A DNA stretch of 64,000 nt from contig NZ_BAABHD010000081.1 in NCBI RefSeq assembly GCF_039541915.1, positions 1 through 64,000 on the forward strand, read 5' to 3'. A program made the position numbers and the translations under genes. The DNA is from Nibrella saemangeumensis. GTDB lineage: Bacteria > Bacteroidota > Bacteroidia > Cytophagales > Spirosomataceae. This document shows, piece by piece, positions 8,775 to 17,099 of this stretch (position 1 is its first letter; each line of letters begins with the position of its first letter). The notes below the pieces were generated by a model. The model saw only the letters and a list, made by a program, of their open reading frames with translations, made no database searches and had not been told where the DNA came from.

Positions 8775-9818
8775 ATGAAAACCTGGTATACTAAACTTTT
8801 TGGACTGATTGCCGTTCTGCTGGCGTTTACGGCCTGTGAGAAAGACGAAGAACGGCTGGTACTGCGACCCGGTACCGGTACCATGACGGTGACACCGAGC
8901 GCCCAGAGCGTAACGCTGAGCAGTAGCAATGCCGCGAATGAAGCGTTGCGGTTTAGCTGGCCTGCCGCCGATTACGGCTTCAATGCGGCCGTGAATTATG
9001 TTCTGCAATTTGCCAGAGCGGGCAGTAACTTTACTGAACCCGCCGAAGTAACGGTAGGCAATGCGCTGCAGAAAGCCTTTACGGTGAGCGAACTGAATGC
9101 GCTGCTGCTCCGGTTGGGTCTGGTACCCGGCACACCCGCCCAGGTGCAGGTACGGGTAAAATCGGATGTAAATCCGAGTGTAACGCCGGTTTACTCGGGC
9201 ACGACTACCATTACGGCTACGCCTTATCTGTCGCTGATTCAATACCCGTCGCTGTATGTGCCGGGCAGTTATCAGAACTGGGCACCGGCAACGGCCGCCA
9301 AAATTGCCTCAGTGCGGGACAATAAAGTGTACGAAGGGTATGTGAACTTCACCGAAGCAACGACCGAGTTCAAGCTTACCGATGCGCCAAACTGGGACAG
9401 CGGTATTTTTGGAGCAGCTGCCGGGGCGGCTGCCGGCCTTGCCTCACCGGGTGATAACCTCAAGGTAACCGGTCCTGGCTATTACCTGCTGAAAGCCGAT
9501 CTGAACGCTAATACCTGGTCGGCTACCCGCACAACCTGGGGGTTGATCGGCTCCGGTACATCGACCGGCTGGGACTCGGATCTGGACATGACCTACGATG
9601 CCGCCACCGGTACCTGGCGCATTACGACGGACCTGAAAGAAGGGGAGATAAAATTCCGGGCCAACGACGCCTGGACGATCAACCTCGGCGATACAAAAGC
9701 GGACGGGCTGCTGGAGTATGAGGGCGAAAATATTAAGATAACCTCAGCCGGCCGGTACCTGGTGACGCTGAATCTGGGTAATGCGGGTAACTATTCGTAT
9801 ACGCTTACCAAACAATAA
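8775..9818 (+). CDS. susE: SusE-like starch-binding outer-membrane lipoprotein
   Basis: A 347-residue lipoprotein with acylated Cys21 (LAFTACEKD). The N-terminal Ig-like SusE domain spans about 40-145 (pattern SAQSVTLSS...LRFSWPAADYG). Two C-terminal modules follow: one around 155-245 with LYVPGSYQNWAP and one around 250-347 with GSGTSTGWDSDLDM, both like the starch-binding modules of SusE/SusF. Such proteins hold starch at the cell surface and influence the length of imported oligosaccharide. It is third in the operon behind susD, and an intrinsic terminator follows. No separate SusF gene is present. Confidence 0.85.
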   Translation: MKTWYTKLFGLIAVLLAFTACEKDEERLVLRPGTGTMTVTPSAQSVTLSSSNAANEALRFSWPAADYGFNAAVNYVLQFARAGSNFTEPAEVTVGNALQKAFTVSELNALLLRLGLVPGTPAQVQVRVKSDVNPSVTPVYSGTTTITATPYLSLIQYPSLYVPGSYQNWAPATAAKIASVRDNKVYEGYVNFTEATTEFKLTDAPNWDSGIFGAAAGAAAGLASPGDNLKVTGPGYYLLKADLNANTWSATRTTWGLIGSGTSTGWDSDLDMTYDAATGTWRITTDLKEGEIKFRANDAWTINLGDTKADGLLEYEGENIKITSAGRYLVTLNLGNAGNYSYTLTKQ

Positions 9819-9844
9819 TGCCTGAGTAAACCTATGATGATGCG

Positions 9845-9872
9845 GGCATAGCGGGAAAATTCCCGCTATGCC
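9845..9872 (+). terminator. Intrinsic terminator after susE
   Basis: A perfect 13-bp stem (9845-9857 with 9860-9872), a two-base AA loop and six T from 9873. It ends the susCDE transcript and also rules out the upstream ATG at 9868 as start of the amylase gene, because that codon lies in the stem. Confidence 0.88.
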
Positions 9873-9891
9873 TTTTTTCTACCAAAACTTT

Positions 9892-11502
9892 ATGGACCTT
9901 CTTCAACGTTTACCGCTCAGTATTCTCTTTCTGATTTGCATGATTGCCAACGCACCCGCTCAGTCAATACCGACACGTAAAGCCTCCAATAGCCAGCCCA
10001 AACTGGGTGAAACCGGTGTCCACTACGAGATCTTTGTCCGCGCCTTCTGCGACTCCAACGGCGACGGCATCGGCGACCTCAACGGTGTTACGTCCAAACT
10101 GGATTACCTGAAAGACCTTGGCGTATCGGCCATCTGGCTGATGCCCGTCAATCCCTCACCGACTTATCATAAATATGACGTAACGGATTATTACGGCATT
10201 GACCCGGAATACGGCACACTGGACGATTTTAAACGACTGCTGGCCGAAGCGCACAAGCGGGACATCAAAGTCATTATAGATTTTGTGATTAACCATAGCA
10301 GCCGGCAGCATCCGTGGTTTCAGGAAGCCATCAAAGGCAAAGACAACCCTTACCACGACTGGTATGTCTGGATGTCGCAGAAAGAAATTGACTCGCTGAA
10401 CATCGCTACCCGCGAAACCACCGCCGACTCCGGCGAACGCAATCCCTGGCACCGGGTCAGCGGGGCACCGTTCTCCGAAAAATATTACGCTCTGTTCTGG
10501 AGCGGTATGCCCGACCTGAACTACGATAATCCGAAGGTTCGGCAGGAAATTTACAAAGCCGGCAAATTCTGGTTGCAGGAAGTAGGTGTCGACGGGTTCC
10601 GGCTCGATGCGGCCCGCCATATTTACCCGGATTGGGAAGAACCCAAAAATCATCAGTTTTGGGAGGAGTTTGGCCGGGAGATGGAAGCCGCAAAGCCGGG
10701 CGTCTATACCGTAGGCGAAGTCTGGACCCGCGCCGAACATATTGCGCCGTATTTTCGGGGCCTAAAAGCCAATTTCAATTTTGACCTCAGCCTGGCGTTA
10801 CAGGAGATTGTCGCCAAAGAGCGGGATACGGCGGAGGTGGTGACCATGCTGGTCAATAATCACACCATATTCCGGCAGGTGAATCCCCGGTTCATTGACG
10901 CCACCATGCTGACCAACCATGATCAGAACCGGATCGGCAGTGTCCTGAAAGGAAACGTAAATCACCTGAAAGTAGCAGCCTCCCTCCTGCTGACGCTCTC
11001 CGGCAATCCGTATATCTACTACGGCGAAGAAATCGGTATGCTGGGCATGAAACCCGATGAATACATTCGTGAGCCGTTCCTGTGGGATACCAAAGAAAAG
11101 GATTTGCAGCGCAGCCGCTGGAGACGCCCCCGCTACTCCGCCGATTCATCCGTTGTGCCGCTGGCCAGCCAGCAGCAGGACCCAAACTCGCTGTTTACCC
11201 ATTACAGAAAGCTGATCCGCTTCCGCAACAGCCATCCGGTCTTAAACGATAACCTGAGCGTACTGGAAGCGAGTAGTATTCAGCAAAAAGGCATTATCGC
11301 CTTCACCCGGCGCTCCGGCAACCGCTCGGTGCTGGTGGTGCATAACCTCTCGAAAGATGGGCGGGATGTCATTCTCTATCCCGCGAGTGCGGCCGAAGGG
11401 AAACGGATTATTTTTGACACCTCCGGCAAAGGCCGGCTGATCAAAGGCGGAAAAGTACGGGTGCCAGCGTACAGTTGTGTGGTTCTGGAGGGGGATAAGT
11501 AA
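9892..11502 (+). CDS. GH13 alpha-amylase, exported
   Basis: About 536 residues from ATG 9892, with a signal peptide ending ...ANAPAQ. All four GH13 regions are visible: region I IIDFVINH (Asp130 to His135), region II GFRLDAARH (nucleophile Asp239), region III VGEVW (acid/base Glu276) and region IV TNHDQNR (Asp344). Length and the HPWFQEA pattern resemble single-domain periplasmic alpha-glucosidase/neopullulanase-like amylases of sus loci. It hydrolyses alpha-1,4 links of imported maltodextrin, probably in the periplasm. It lies downstream of the terminator after susE, so it is expressed by read-through or from its own promoter in the 20 bases before the start. The exact GH13 subfamily is not resolved. 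Confidence 0.93.
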   Translation: MDLLQRLPLSILFLICMIANAPAQSIPTRKASNSQPKLGETGVHYEIFVRAFCDSNGDGIGDLNGVTSKLDYLKDLGVSAIWLMPVNPSPTYHKYDVTDYYGIDPEYGTLDDFKRLLAEAHKRDIKVIIDFVINHSSRQHPWFQEAIKGKDNPYHDWYVWMSQKEIDSLNIATRETTADSGERNPWHRVSGAPFSEKYYALFWSGMPDLNYDNPKVRQEIYKAGKFWLQEVGVDGFRLDAARHIYPDWEEPKNHQFWEEFGREMEAAKPGVYTVGEVWTRAEHIAPYFRGLKANFNFDLSLALQEIVAKERDTAEVVTMLVNNHTIFRQVNPRFIDATMLTNHDQNRIGSVLKGNVNHLKVAASLLLTLSGNPYIYYGEEIGMLGMKPDEYIREPFLWDTKEKDLQRSRWRRPRYSADSSVVPLASQQQDPNSLFTHYRKLIRFRNSHPVLNDNLSVLEASSIQQKGIIAFTRRSGNRSVLVVHNLSKDGRDVILYPASAAEGKRIIFDTSGKGRLIKGGKVRVPAYSCVVLEGDK

Positions 11503-11526
11503 GCAGCCGCTTTTGTCATCCCGTTA

Positions 11527-11619
11527 TTTTGTCATTCCGACGCAGGAGGGATCTTGCTGGTTGCTTAATCCATTTGGTTGATTTGACGCCAAGATCCCTC
11601 CTGCGTCGGAATGACAAAA
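11527..11619. repeat. Long intergenic inverted repeat (30-bp arms)
   Basis: Arms 11527-11556 and 11590-11619 are perfect reverse complements, each beginning or ending in TTTTGTCATTCCGACGCAGG on one strand, with a 33-base spacer. It lies between two convergent genes, amylase and the hydrolase at 11630. It may work as a bidirectional terminator, but its length and sequence suggest a dispersed palindromic element; I associate similar GTCATTCCGACGCAGGAGG units with Cytophagales genomes. Confidence 0.8.
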
Positions 11620-11629
11620 AACGGAATGA

Positions 11630-12646
11630 TCAGCTGAATCTCCGGCGAATCTTCCGGCCTCCCCGTTTAACTTCCTCGCGGAAGCCGTCTGTATTATCCT
11701 GGATCAGCCGACCGATCAGGAATGCTGCCGTACCCGCCAGCAGGCCAATGCCGATGGTGCGGGCCACGTTGTACGATGTTGGTGCCGGCATATCCACAAT
11801 CCCGTCTTCGTCGGTATGTGCCGGTTGTTTTACGTACCGGCCGCCGGTTGGCACCTCTTCCTCCTCGAAATTCTCCACCAGCGATGTCAACCGGGTGCCT
11901 AACTGCACGCCCCGGAATGACTTACCGTGACCTGTACCGGCGGCCGTTGGGTTCAGCTCGGCCAGTTTCCGGATGGATTCTTTAGCCGCCTGCCAGTCGA
12001 TGGTGAAGTAGGCCGGCGGCCCGTGAAGTTCTTCCTTCTGGGTCATTACCGAAAATGCCGAGTTCTGGTCGGTGGTTGTAAAGGCATCACCGGCAATCAA
12101 CACGCGGTCGCTTTCCCGGTAAAAAGACACATGGCCCGGTGCATGACCGGGAGTATGAATGACCCGCCAGCCCGGCATTTCGGGGATCTCACCCTCCGGC
12201 ATCGGCTTTACCTTGTCGCCCAGATTGGGTGAACTGGTCGGGAAGATCCACGACATGTAGGCCATTGCGCCCCCCCCGGCTGTCGGGTCCGGTGGCGGAT
12301 AGTTGGATTTGCCGGTCAGGAAAGGCAGTTCCAGCGGATGTGCGTACACCGGCACATGCCATTCTTTCAGCAGTTCGGGCAGAGCCCCCACATGGTCGAA
12401 GTGACCGTGCGTCAGCACAATGGCTTTCGGCGGATTATTCTCCCCGAAGAGTCGGGCCGCTTCCCGTTTAATACGCCCGGCCGTGCTTTGCAGACCGCCA
12501 TCCACCAGCACCCAATCGGCACCGGGACGAGGTTCGCCGACGAAAAAGACGTTGACGAACACGATTTTCATGCCGGCCACATCGTGGGCAACCGAATACG
12601 GCGACTGGTCATCGTCGCGGGTTTCGGGCAACGTTTGTGATTCCAT
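11630..12646 (-). CDS. Metallo-beta-lactamase-fold hydrolase with C-terminal membrane anchor
   Basis: A 338-residue protein with the metal motif THGHFDH (His80, His82, Asp84, His85), then HTPGHAPGH (His164, His168, His172) and IAGDAF (Asp187). These are the zinc ligands of the MBL-fold hydrolases (glyoxalase II, lactonase, RNase Z-type). There is no signal peptide. After the catalytic domain comes a charged linker, a hydrophobic segment near 295-316 (ARTIGIGLLAGTAAFLIG) and a very basic tail, so the enzyme is probably tethered to the inner membrane by its C-terminus. Substrate unknown. The gene is convergent with amylase and shares its strand with the downstream cluster to 15.0 kb. Confidence 0.87.
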   Translation of the reverse strand: MESQTLPETRDDDQSPYSVAHDVAGMKIVFVNVFFVGEPRPGADWVLVDGGLQSTAGRIKREAARLFGENNPPKAIVLTHGHFDHVGALPELLKEWHVPVYAHPLELPFLTGKSNYPPPDPTAGGGAMAYMSWIFPTSSPNLGDKVKPMPEGEIPEMPGWRVIHTPGHAPGHVSFYRESDRVLIAGDAFTTTDQNSAFSVMTQKEELHGPPAYFTIDWQAAKESIRKLAELNPTAAGTGHGKSFRGVQLGTRLTSLVENFEEEEVPTGGRYVKQPAHTDEDGIVDMPAPTSYNVARTIGIGLLAGTAAFLIGRLIQDNTDGFREEVKRGGRKIRRRFS

Positions 12647-12747
12647 ACGTACCTGATTAGTTGAGTTGAGTAGCAGACAGGCTGCTCCTTATTTGTTTGA
12701 CAGGTCAACAAGCTGAAACCCGGATTGTTTTTTCATTTTATCTGCCG

Positions 12748-13968
12748 CTACCGAACATACGCCACCCGGTAAATCACGCCATTGTTGTCGTCCGAAAACA
12801 GAAGAGAGCCATCGGTATACACGGCAATACCCACCGGCCGGCCGAACTGCCCCTGGTTGTTATCGACCAGAAAACCCGTCACAAAATCCTCGAATCCGGC
12901 CGGTCGCCCATTCTCGAACCGCAGCCGCACCACCTTATAACCCGACGGCTTACTGCGGTTCCAGGAGCCCCGCATAGCCACGAAGGCATCATGGCGGTAA
13001 GCAGCCGGAAAGTTGTTGCCGGTGTAAAAAACCATGCCCAGCGGAGCGCTATGGGCTTCGTAAGTCAGCAGGGGCAGCTTCGTCTTCTGGAGGAACTGCT
13101 GATAGGTAGTATCGCCTTTGGGCCGGTCGGCCGGGTTGTACTTGCCGTCGCCGTAAATATACGGCCAGCCGTAATGAGCGCCCTCCACAATCTGGTTCAC
13201 TTCTTCCCGCTGCTCATCGTCGCCGAGCCAGTCAATGCCGTGGTCCAGGCCGTACAGTGCTTTGGTTTCAGGATGCCATCCAAACCCGATGGTGTTGCGC
13301 AGTCCCCTGGCAAATACCTTCCGGTTCGAACCGTCGGGGTTGGCAACCAGTATCGTGGCATGCTCGGGATTGGGTTCCGCACAGGCGTTGCAGGTACTAC
13401 CCACCGTAATGTACAGCTTGCCGTCGGGGCCAAACGCCAGGGTCCGGTTCGGGTGCTGCCCGGCATCGGGCAGGTCATCCAGCAGTTTCTGCATCGTGCC
13501 CAGCGTACCGTCCTGGTTCATGGGAGCTGAGTACAAGTCGTTTACCGTCACCAGATACAGTTTACCGTTATGAATGGCCAGTCCGTGCGCATCTTTGACA
13601 GTAGCCAGCGTTTTCTGTTCATCAGCCTTGCCGTCGCCGTTTGTATCCCGTAGCACCAGTACCTTTCCGTTCTCCCGGTCAGTGACGTATACGTGCCCCG
13701 TTGCACTGACGGCAATCATCCGGGGCTTCCCGACGTCACTGGCAAATTTGGTAATCTGAAACCCGGCCGGTACGCGCAGTTGCCGGATTCGTTCTTCAGT
13801 AGCTTGAATAAGCGCGGGTTTAAACACGTGACCGGTTATGGCCGCCGCCGTTGGCTGTTCCTCTGTTTCGGGAATCAGCCGCTGCTGCCCCACGTTTACC
13901 GCCCGGTTGCAGCCGGCAACAACGCCCAGGATTACCGGCAGCAGGGTCCATCTGAAAAATACGCTCAT
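12748..13968 (-). CDS. PQQ-dependent sugar (sorbosone) dehydrogenase-like lipoprotein
   Basis: About 406 residues from ATG 13968, with lipoprotein signal LGVVAGCNRA. The body is a six-bladed beta-propeller of the glucose/sorbosone dehydrogenase family: VYVTDRENGKVLVLRDTNGDGKAD, LYITVGSTCN, GFGWHPETKALYGLDHG and the end SLLFSDDNNGVIYRVAY (partial quotes). Related proteins oxidise sugars with PQQ in the periplasm; the Ca/PQQ-binding stretch NxGWPY is here YGWPYIYGDG. The upstream frame to 14145 overlaps the VOC gene and lacks a signal, so it was rejected. Activity is unproven: many Bacteroidota homologues have no known substrate. Confidence 0.88.
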   Translation of the reverse strand: MSVFFRWTLLPVILGVVAGCNRAVNVGQQRLIPETEEQPTAAAITGHVFKPALIQATEERIRQLRVPAGFQITKFASDVGKPRMIAVSATGHVYVTDRENGKVLVLRDTNGDGKADEQKTLATVKDAHGLAIHNGKLYLVTVNDLYSAPMNQDGTLGTMQKLLDDLPDAGQHPNRTLAFGPDGKLYITVGSTCNACAEPNPEHATILVANPDGSNRKVFARGLRNTIGFGWHPETKALYGLDHGIDWLGDDEQREEVNQIVEGAHYGWPYIYGDGKYNPADRPKGDTTYQQFLQKTKLPLLTYEAHSAPLGMVFYTGNNFPAAYRHDAFVAMRGSWNRSKPSGYKVVRLRFENGRPAGFEDFVTGFLVDNNQGQFGRPVGIAVYTDGSLLFSDDNNGVIYRVAYVR

Positions 13969-14071
13969 CGTTCTTATGGATTTGTGATGCACCTCCGGCT
14001 TTTCTGCCAGTAGTCTGGTGCGTACCTGCTTCCAACTTCCTGTATATCCTATAGGTTTACTTAATTTAATT

Positions 14072-14461
14072 TTAGTGCTCGTAGAGCTCCAGCGGGAGGC
14101 CGTCCGGGTCACTGAAGAAAGTAAACCTCCGATTGGTGTAGGCATCCACGCGGATCGGCTCTACGGCAATACCCTGCTGCTCCAGCGCAGCTTTGGCGGC
14201 CGCCACATCCGGCACGGCAAACGCCAGATGCCGCAGCCCGGCAGCCTCGGGGCGCGACGGTCGCCGGGCTGGATCAGGGAACGAGAACAGTTCGATCACG
14301 TACTGTCCGTTGAGTTGCAGATCGAGCTTGTACGAATCCCGCTCGGCCCGGTATACCTCCTGGCGTATGGTAAGCCCTAACACGTCGGTGTAAAAGCGTT
14401 TCGACTCCTCGTAATCCGAACAGATAATGGCGATATGGTGGATTTGGCTGATGGTAAGCAT
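14072..14461 (-). CDS. VOC superfamily protein (glyoxalase/bleomycin-resistance-like, GloA2 type)
   Basis: A 129-residue single VOC domain. Four metal-ligand positions can be seen: His in the opening HHIAIICSDYE, Glu in YVIELFS, His in LRHLAFAV and Glu in LELYEH at the C-terminus. The pattern SKRFYTDVLGL followed by FTFFSDPDGLPLELYEH is that of the SMU1112c/YaeR-like glyoxalase subfamily. Such proteins may isomerise methylglyoxal-glutathione-like adducts or other small electrophiles; the reaction here is unknown. It is upstream of the sugar dehydrogenase gene and downstream of the GAF gene on the same strand, possibly co-transcribed. Confidence 0.88.
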   Translation of the reverse strand: MLTISQIHHIAIICSDYEESKRFYTDVLGLTIRQEVYRAERDSYKLDLQLNGQYVIELFSFPDPARRPSRPEAAGLRHLAFAVPDVAAAKAALEQQGIAVEPIRVDAYTNRRFTFFSDPDGLPLELYEH

Positions 14462-14493
14462 AGCAAGGGAAGCCCATTAATTGGAGCCGCAAG

Positions 14494-15018
14494 CTACAAC
14501 ATCATGCGTACAAAAGACTGAATGATGGGCGCTAGTCTCGGCAGCAGCGGTTCGATAAAAGCGCGGTCCTGCTCGGTCCAGTGCCGTGGCTTGCCAAACA
14601 TGCACGGCTGCAGAATACCCCATAGCGTCTCCCCTTCCATAATGTGGGCATGCACCAGCGCGCTATGGCCGAAGGTCCGGTCTTCAAAGTCGCGGTTCAG
14701 CACATCGGGTTCGGCCATTTTTACATCATCGACATACACCGACGGTTTCCCGGCCAGCGCAGCCGCAAACAGGGGATCTTCGTCAGGCAAATCCGTTGTG
14801 TCATCCTGCCAGGAAGGCTGGAAAACATCAGGTATGGTGGTATCCCGAAGCCAGCAGAAGGCAATGCGGCCTCTGCCGGCTGCCGGGTCGCGTACGTATA
14901 GAAAACAGCGGTCGACCCGGAGGATCTCCCCCAATTGACCGACAATCTGGCTTAATTTCTCTCCGGGACTCAGGTCGGAGTTCAACAGCGGCTCCAGTGA
15001 AGCAATAGTTCCTATCAT
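14494..15018 (-). CDS. Single GAF-domain protein
   Basis: About 174 residues from ATG 15018. The fold pattern is a stand-alone GAF domain: LSQIVGQLGEILRVDRCFLYVRD at the start, SALVHAHIMEGETLWGILQ in the middle and RHWTEQDRAFIEPLLPRLAPII at the end (only pieces quoted). It resembles the phytochrome-like GAF domains found in sensor kinases (RVDRCFLY, WTEQDR), but no output domain follows, so it could be a small ligand or redox sensor acting by protein contact. The longer frame to 15102 adds a basic stretch without homology and was not used. It is divergent from the serine hydrolase gene at 15194. Confidence 0.78.
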   Translation of the reverse strand: MIGTIASLEPLLNSDLSPGEKLSQIVGQLGEILRVDRCFLYVRDPAAGRGRIAFCWLRDTTIPDVFQPSWQDDTTDLPDEDPLFAAALAGKPSVYVDDVKMAEPDVLNRDFEDRTFGHSALVHAHIMEGETLWGILQPCMFGKPRHWTEQDRAFIEPLLPRLAPIIQSFVRMML

Positions 15019-15193
15019 AACGTTGATTTTTACACACAACCGCCGGCAATGGGGAAGGTTATGGACCGGGTAAAATGTACCAGCTTTTTTACCGTACGAC
15101 ATCGGTTCCTGCCCGACTCATGTTATTTTTAGTAGCCAAAACCAGGCAACATCTTGTTCGATTACCCTGTCCTTACCAAAACCCCTGCAACCG

Positions 15194-16885
15194 ATGACTA
15201 TAAGCTCCATCCTGCGCCCATCGGTCTTAGCGCTTATTTTTGTGTGCTGGGTAGCGTCTGTGCCTGCTTCAGCCCAGACTACCATGAGCCTCAGCCGGCG
15301 CATTCAGCAGGCAATGGACAGCGCCAACGTGCCGGGCGCATCGGTGGCCATTATTCAGAAAGGCCGGCTGACCCACTGCGAGGGCTATGGGCTTACAAAA
15401 AACGACTCCAGCCAGCGCGTAACGGCCGCCACCGTGTTTGATGCCGCTTCGCTCAGCAAACCAGTCTTTGCCTATGCCGTGCTGCAACTGGTTCAGGAAA
15501 ACAAATTTGACCTGGATAAACCTCTGTACCAGTACCTGCCCTACCCCGACATTGAATCCGACGAGCGGTACAAACAGATTACCGCCCGCATGGTGCTTAG
15601 CCACACCACCGGCTTCCCAAACTGGCGCGGCTCCCGGCCGCTCTCGATCCGCTGGGAACCGGGTAAGCGCTTCGGCTATTCCGGCGAAGGGTTTGTGTAT
15701 CTGCAGAAGGTTATTGAAACAATCAGCGGTCAGCAAATCAATGAATTTATCAGCCAGCGGGTGTTCCGGCCGTTGCAAATGACCCGCAGCGGGTATGTCT
15801 GGCAGCCGCAGATGGATACCGATTTCGCTTACCCGCACGACAATTTTGGTATTGCCGACACCAAACGAAAACCGACGCAGGCCAATACAGCCTATTCGCT
15901 CCAGACGACAGCCGAGGACTACGCCCGCTTTATGCTGGCCATTATGCAGAGCAAAGGCCTGTCGCCGACCACGGTCGGCCGGATGTTATCCCCCCAGAGT
16001 CAGTTGCCGAAGCGGTTCAGCGGAGATACCACACTGGCCCCTGATCTTTTCTGGGGGCTGGGGTTTGGCCTGGAAAAGACACCATCGGGCGATTACTTCT
16101 GGCACTGGGGCGACAATGGCACGTTCCGGTGCTTTGTGGGGGCTAACCAGGCGCAGCAGAAAGCGGTCATTCTGTTTACGAATAGTTTCAATGGGCTGAG
16201 CCTTGCCCGCGAATTGATTCCCGGCCTGCTGGGTGGTCAGCACCCGTTGTTCAGCTTTCTCGGCTATGACTCATACAAAACACCAGGTAATCTGTTTGCC
16301 AATGCGGTGTTAAAGAAAGGCGTGCCGACCGCCTTGGAACCCTTCCGGAATGACGCCGGGGTGACTACAATTCCGGAAGACAATATGAATTGGGTGGGTA
16401 ACCAGCTGCTCCGCATCGGACGCGTTCCGGAGGCCCTGGCGGTATTGGAACACACCCTGAAGGCGTACCCCCGATCGGCCACTGTAAACGCTTCCTACGC
16501 GTATGCTTTGTTACGCTCCGGCGACCAGCCCAGGGCAGTTGAGTATCTCAAAAAAGCCCTGGACCTGAAACCGGATAACGAAAGGCTTCGACAGACGCTG
16601 AGCGGATTAACCAACGCCCGGAGCCAGCAGGGACCGATCCGGCTTGTTCTGAAGGATTACCCGAACGCCAGGCTGGTAACGCTGGCAGGCAGTTTTAACG
16701 ACTGGAATAATCTGCACACCTTCTTTACCCGCAAAAACACGGCCTGGGAGTGCTCGCTGGACCTGAAACCCGGTACCTATACCTATAAGATTTTTGTAGA
16801 CGGCAAGTGGATCAATGATCCGGCAAATCCTAACCGCCAGCGGGACGAACAGGGCAACGAGAACTCGGTATTGGTGGTGCAGTAA
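15194..16885 (+). CDS. Secreted serine beta-lactamase-like hydrolase with TPR segment and C-terminal glycogen-binding module
   Basis: A 563-residue protein: signal peptide 1-28 (ending VPASAQ); class C/DD-peptidase-like hydrolase about 30-350 with SxxK motif (Ser86, Lys89), YSG at Tyr162 and HWGDNG in place of the KTG-like motif; a TPR-like helical segment about 390-470 (ALAVLEHTLKAYPRS, AVEYLKKALDLKPDN); and a C-terminal CBM48/AMPK-type module about 480-563 (LAGSFNDWNN, YTYKIFVDGKWINDP). The catalytic family covers esterases, D-aminopeptidases and penicillin-binding proteins, so the substrate is open. Fusion to a glycogen-binding module is unusual and recalls the modules in the AraC-type regulator at 1898. 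It stands alone with its own promoter region. Confidence 0.87.
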   Translation: MTISSILRPSVLALIFVCWVASVPASAQTTMSLSRRIQQAMDSANVPGASVAIIQKGRLTHCEGYGLTKNDSSQRVTAATVFDAASLSKPVFAYAVLQLVQENKFDLDKPLYQYLPYPDIESDERYKQITARMVLSHTTGFPNWRGSRPLSIRWEPGKRFGYSGEGFVYLQKVIETISGQQINEFISQRVFRPLQMTRSGYVWQPQMDTDFAYPHDNFGIADTKRKPTQANTAYSLQTTAEDYARFMLAIMQSKGLSPTTVGRMLSPQSQLPKRFSGDTTLAPDLFWGLGFGLEKTPSGDYFWHWGDNGTFRCFVGANQAQQKAVILFTNSFNGLSLARELIPGLLGGQHPLFSFLGYDSYKTPGNLFANAVLKKGVPTALEPFRNDAGVTTIPEDNMNWVGNQLLRIGRVPEALAVLEHTLKAYPRSATVNASYAYALLRSGDQPRAVEYLKKALDLKPDNERLRQTLSGLTNARSQQGPIRLVLKDYPNARLVTLAGSFNDWNNLHTFFTRKNTAWECSLDLKPGTYTYKIFVDGKWINDPANPNRQRDEQGNENSVLVVQ

Positions 16886-16894
16886 AGAAATCGC

Positions 16895-16927
16895 GCTTCC
16901 AGACGAATTTTGATTTCATCTGGAAGC
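16895..16927 (+). terminator. Hairpin after the serine hydrolase gene
   Basis: A perfect 9-bp stem GCTTCCAGA/TCTGGAAGC starting 10 bases after the stop codon. The T-run is weak, so termination is plausible but not assured. Confidence 0.4.
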
Positions 16928-16946
16928 CCGGCAAAGTTACCTGGTT

Positions 16947-17042
16947 TTAATATTGCTCCAGCAGGTACCGAATGATATCGGTGGTGGTAACAATGCCGAC
17001 GAGTTTCCCTTCATCCACTACGAACCGCTTCATTCCATGAGA
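16947..17042 (-). pseudogene. Remnant of a CBS-domain protein (C-terminal end only)
   Basis: On the minus strand an in-frame stretch ending at the stop at 16947 reads HGMKRFVVDEGKLVG followed by IVTTTDIIRYLLEQY, the last beta-beta-alpha unit of a CBS domain. A stop codon occurs in the same frame about five codons before the conserved part, and no other CBS sequence is visible upstream, so only about 30 codons of a once longer gene survive. CBS pairs bind adenosine nucleotides in intact proteins. Confidence 0.7.
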
Positions 17043-17099
17043 ACAATCAGATTACCATTTGCTTTTCATCAACAAATGTTGTTCGCGCAGATCCCAACG

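Noticed and set aside
12697..13530. 277-codon plus-strand frame opposite the sorbosone-dehydrogenase-like gene
   Set aside because: The beta-propeller repeats and the lipobox are on the minus strand. This frame has no domain.
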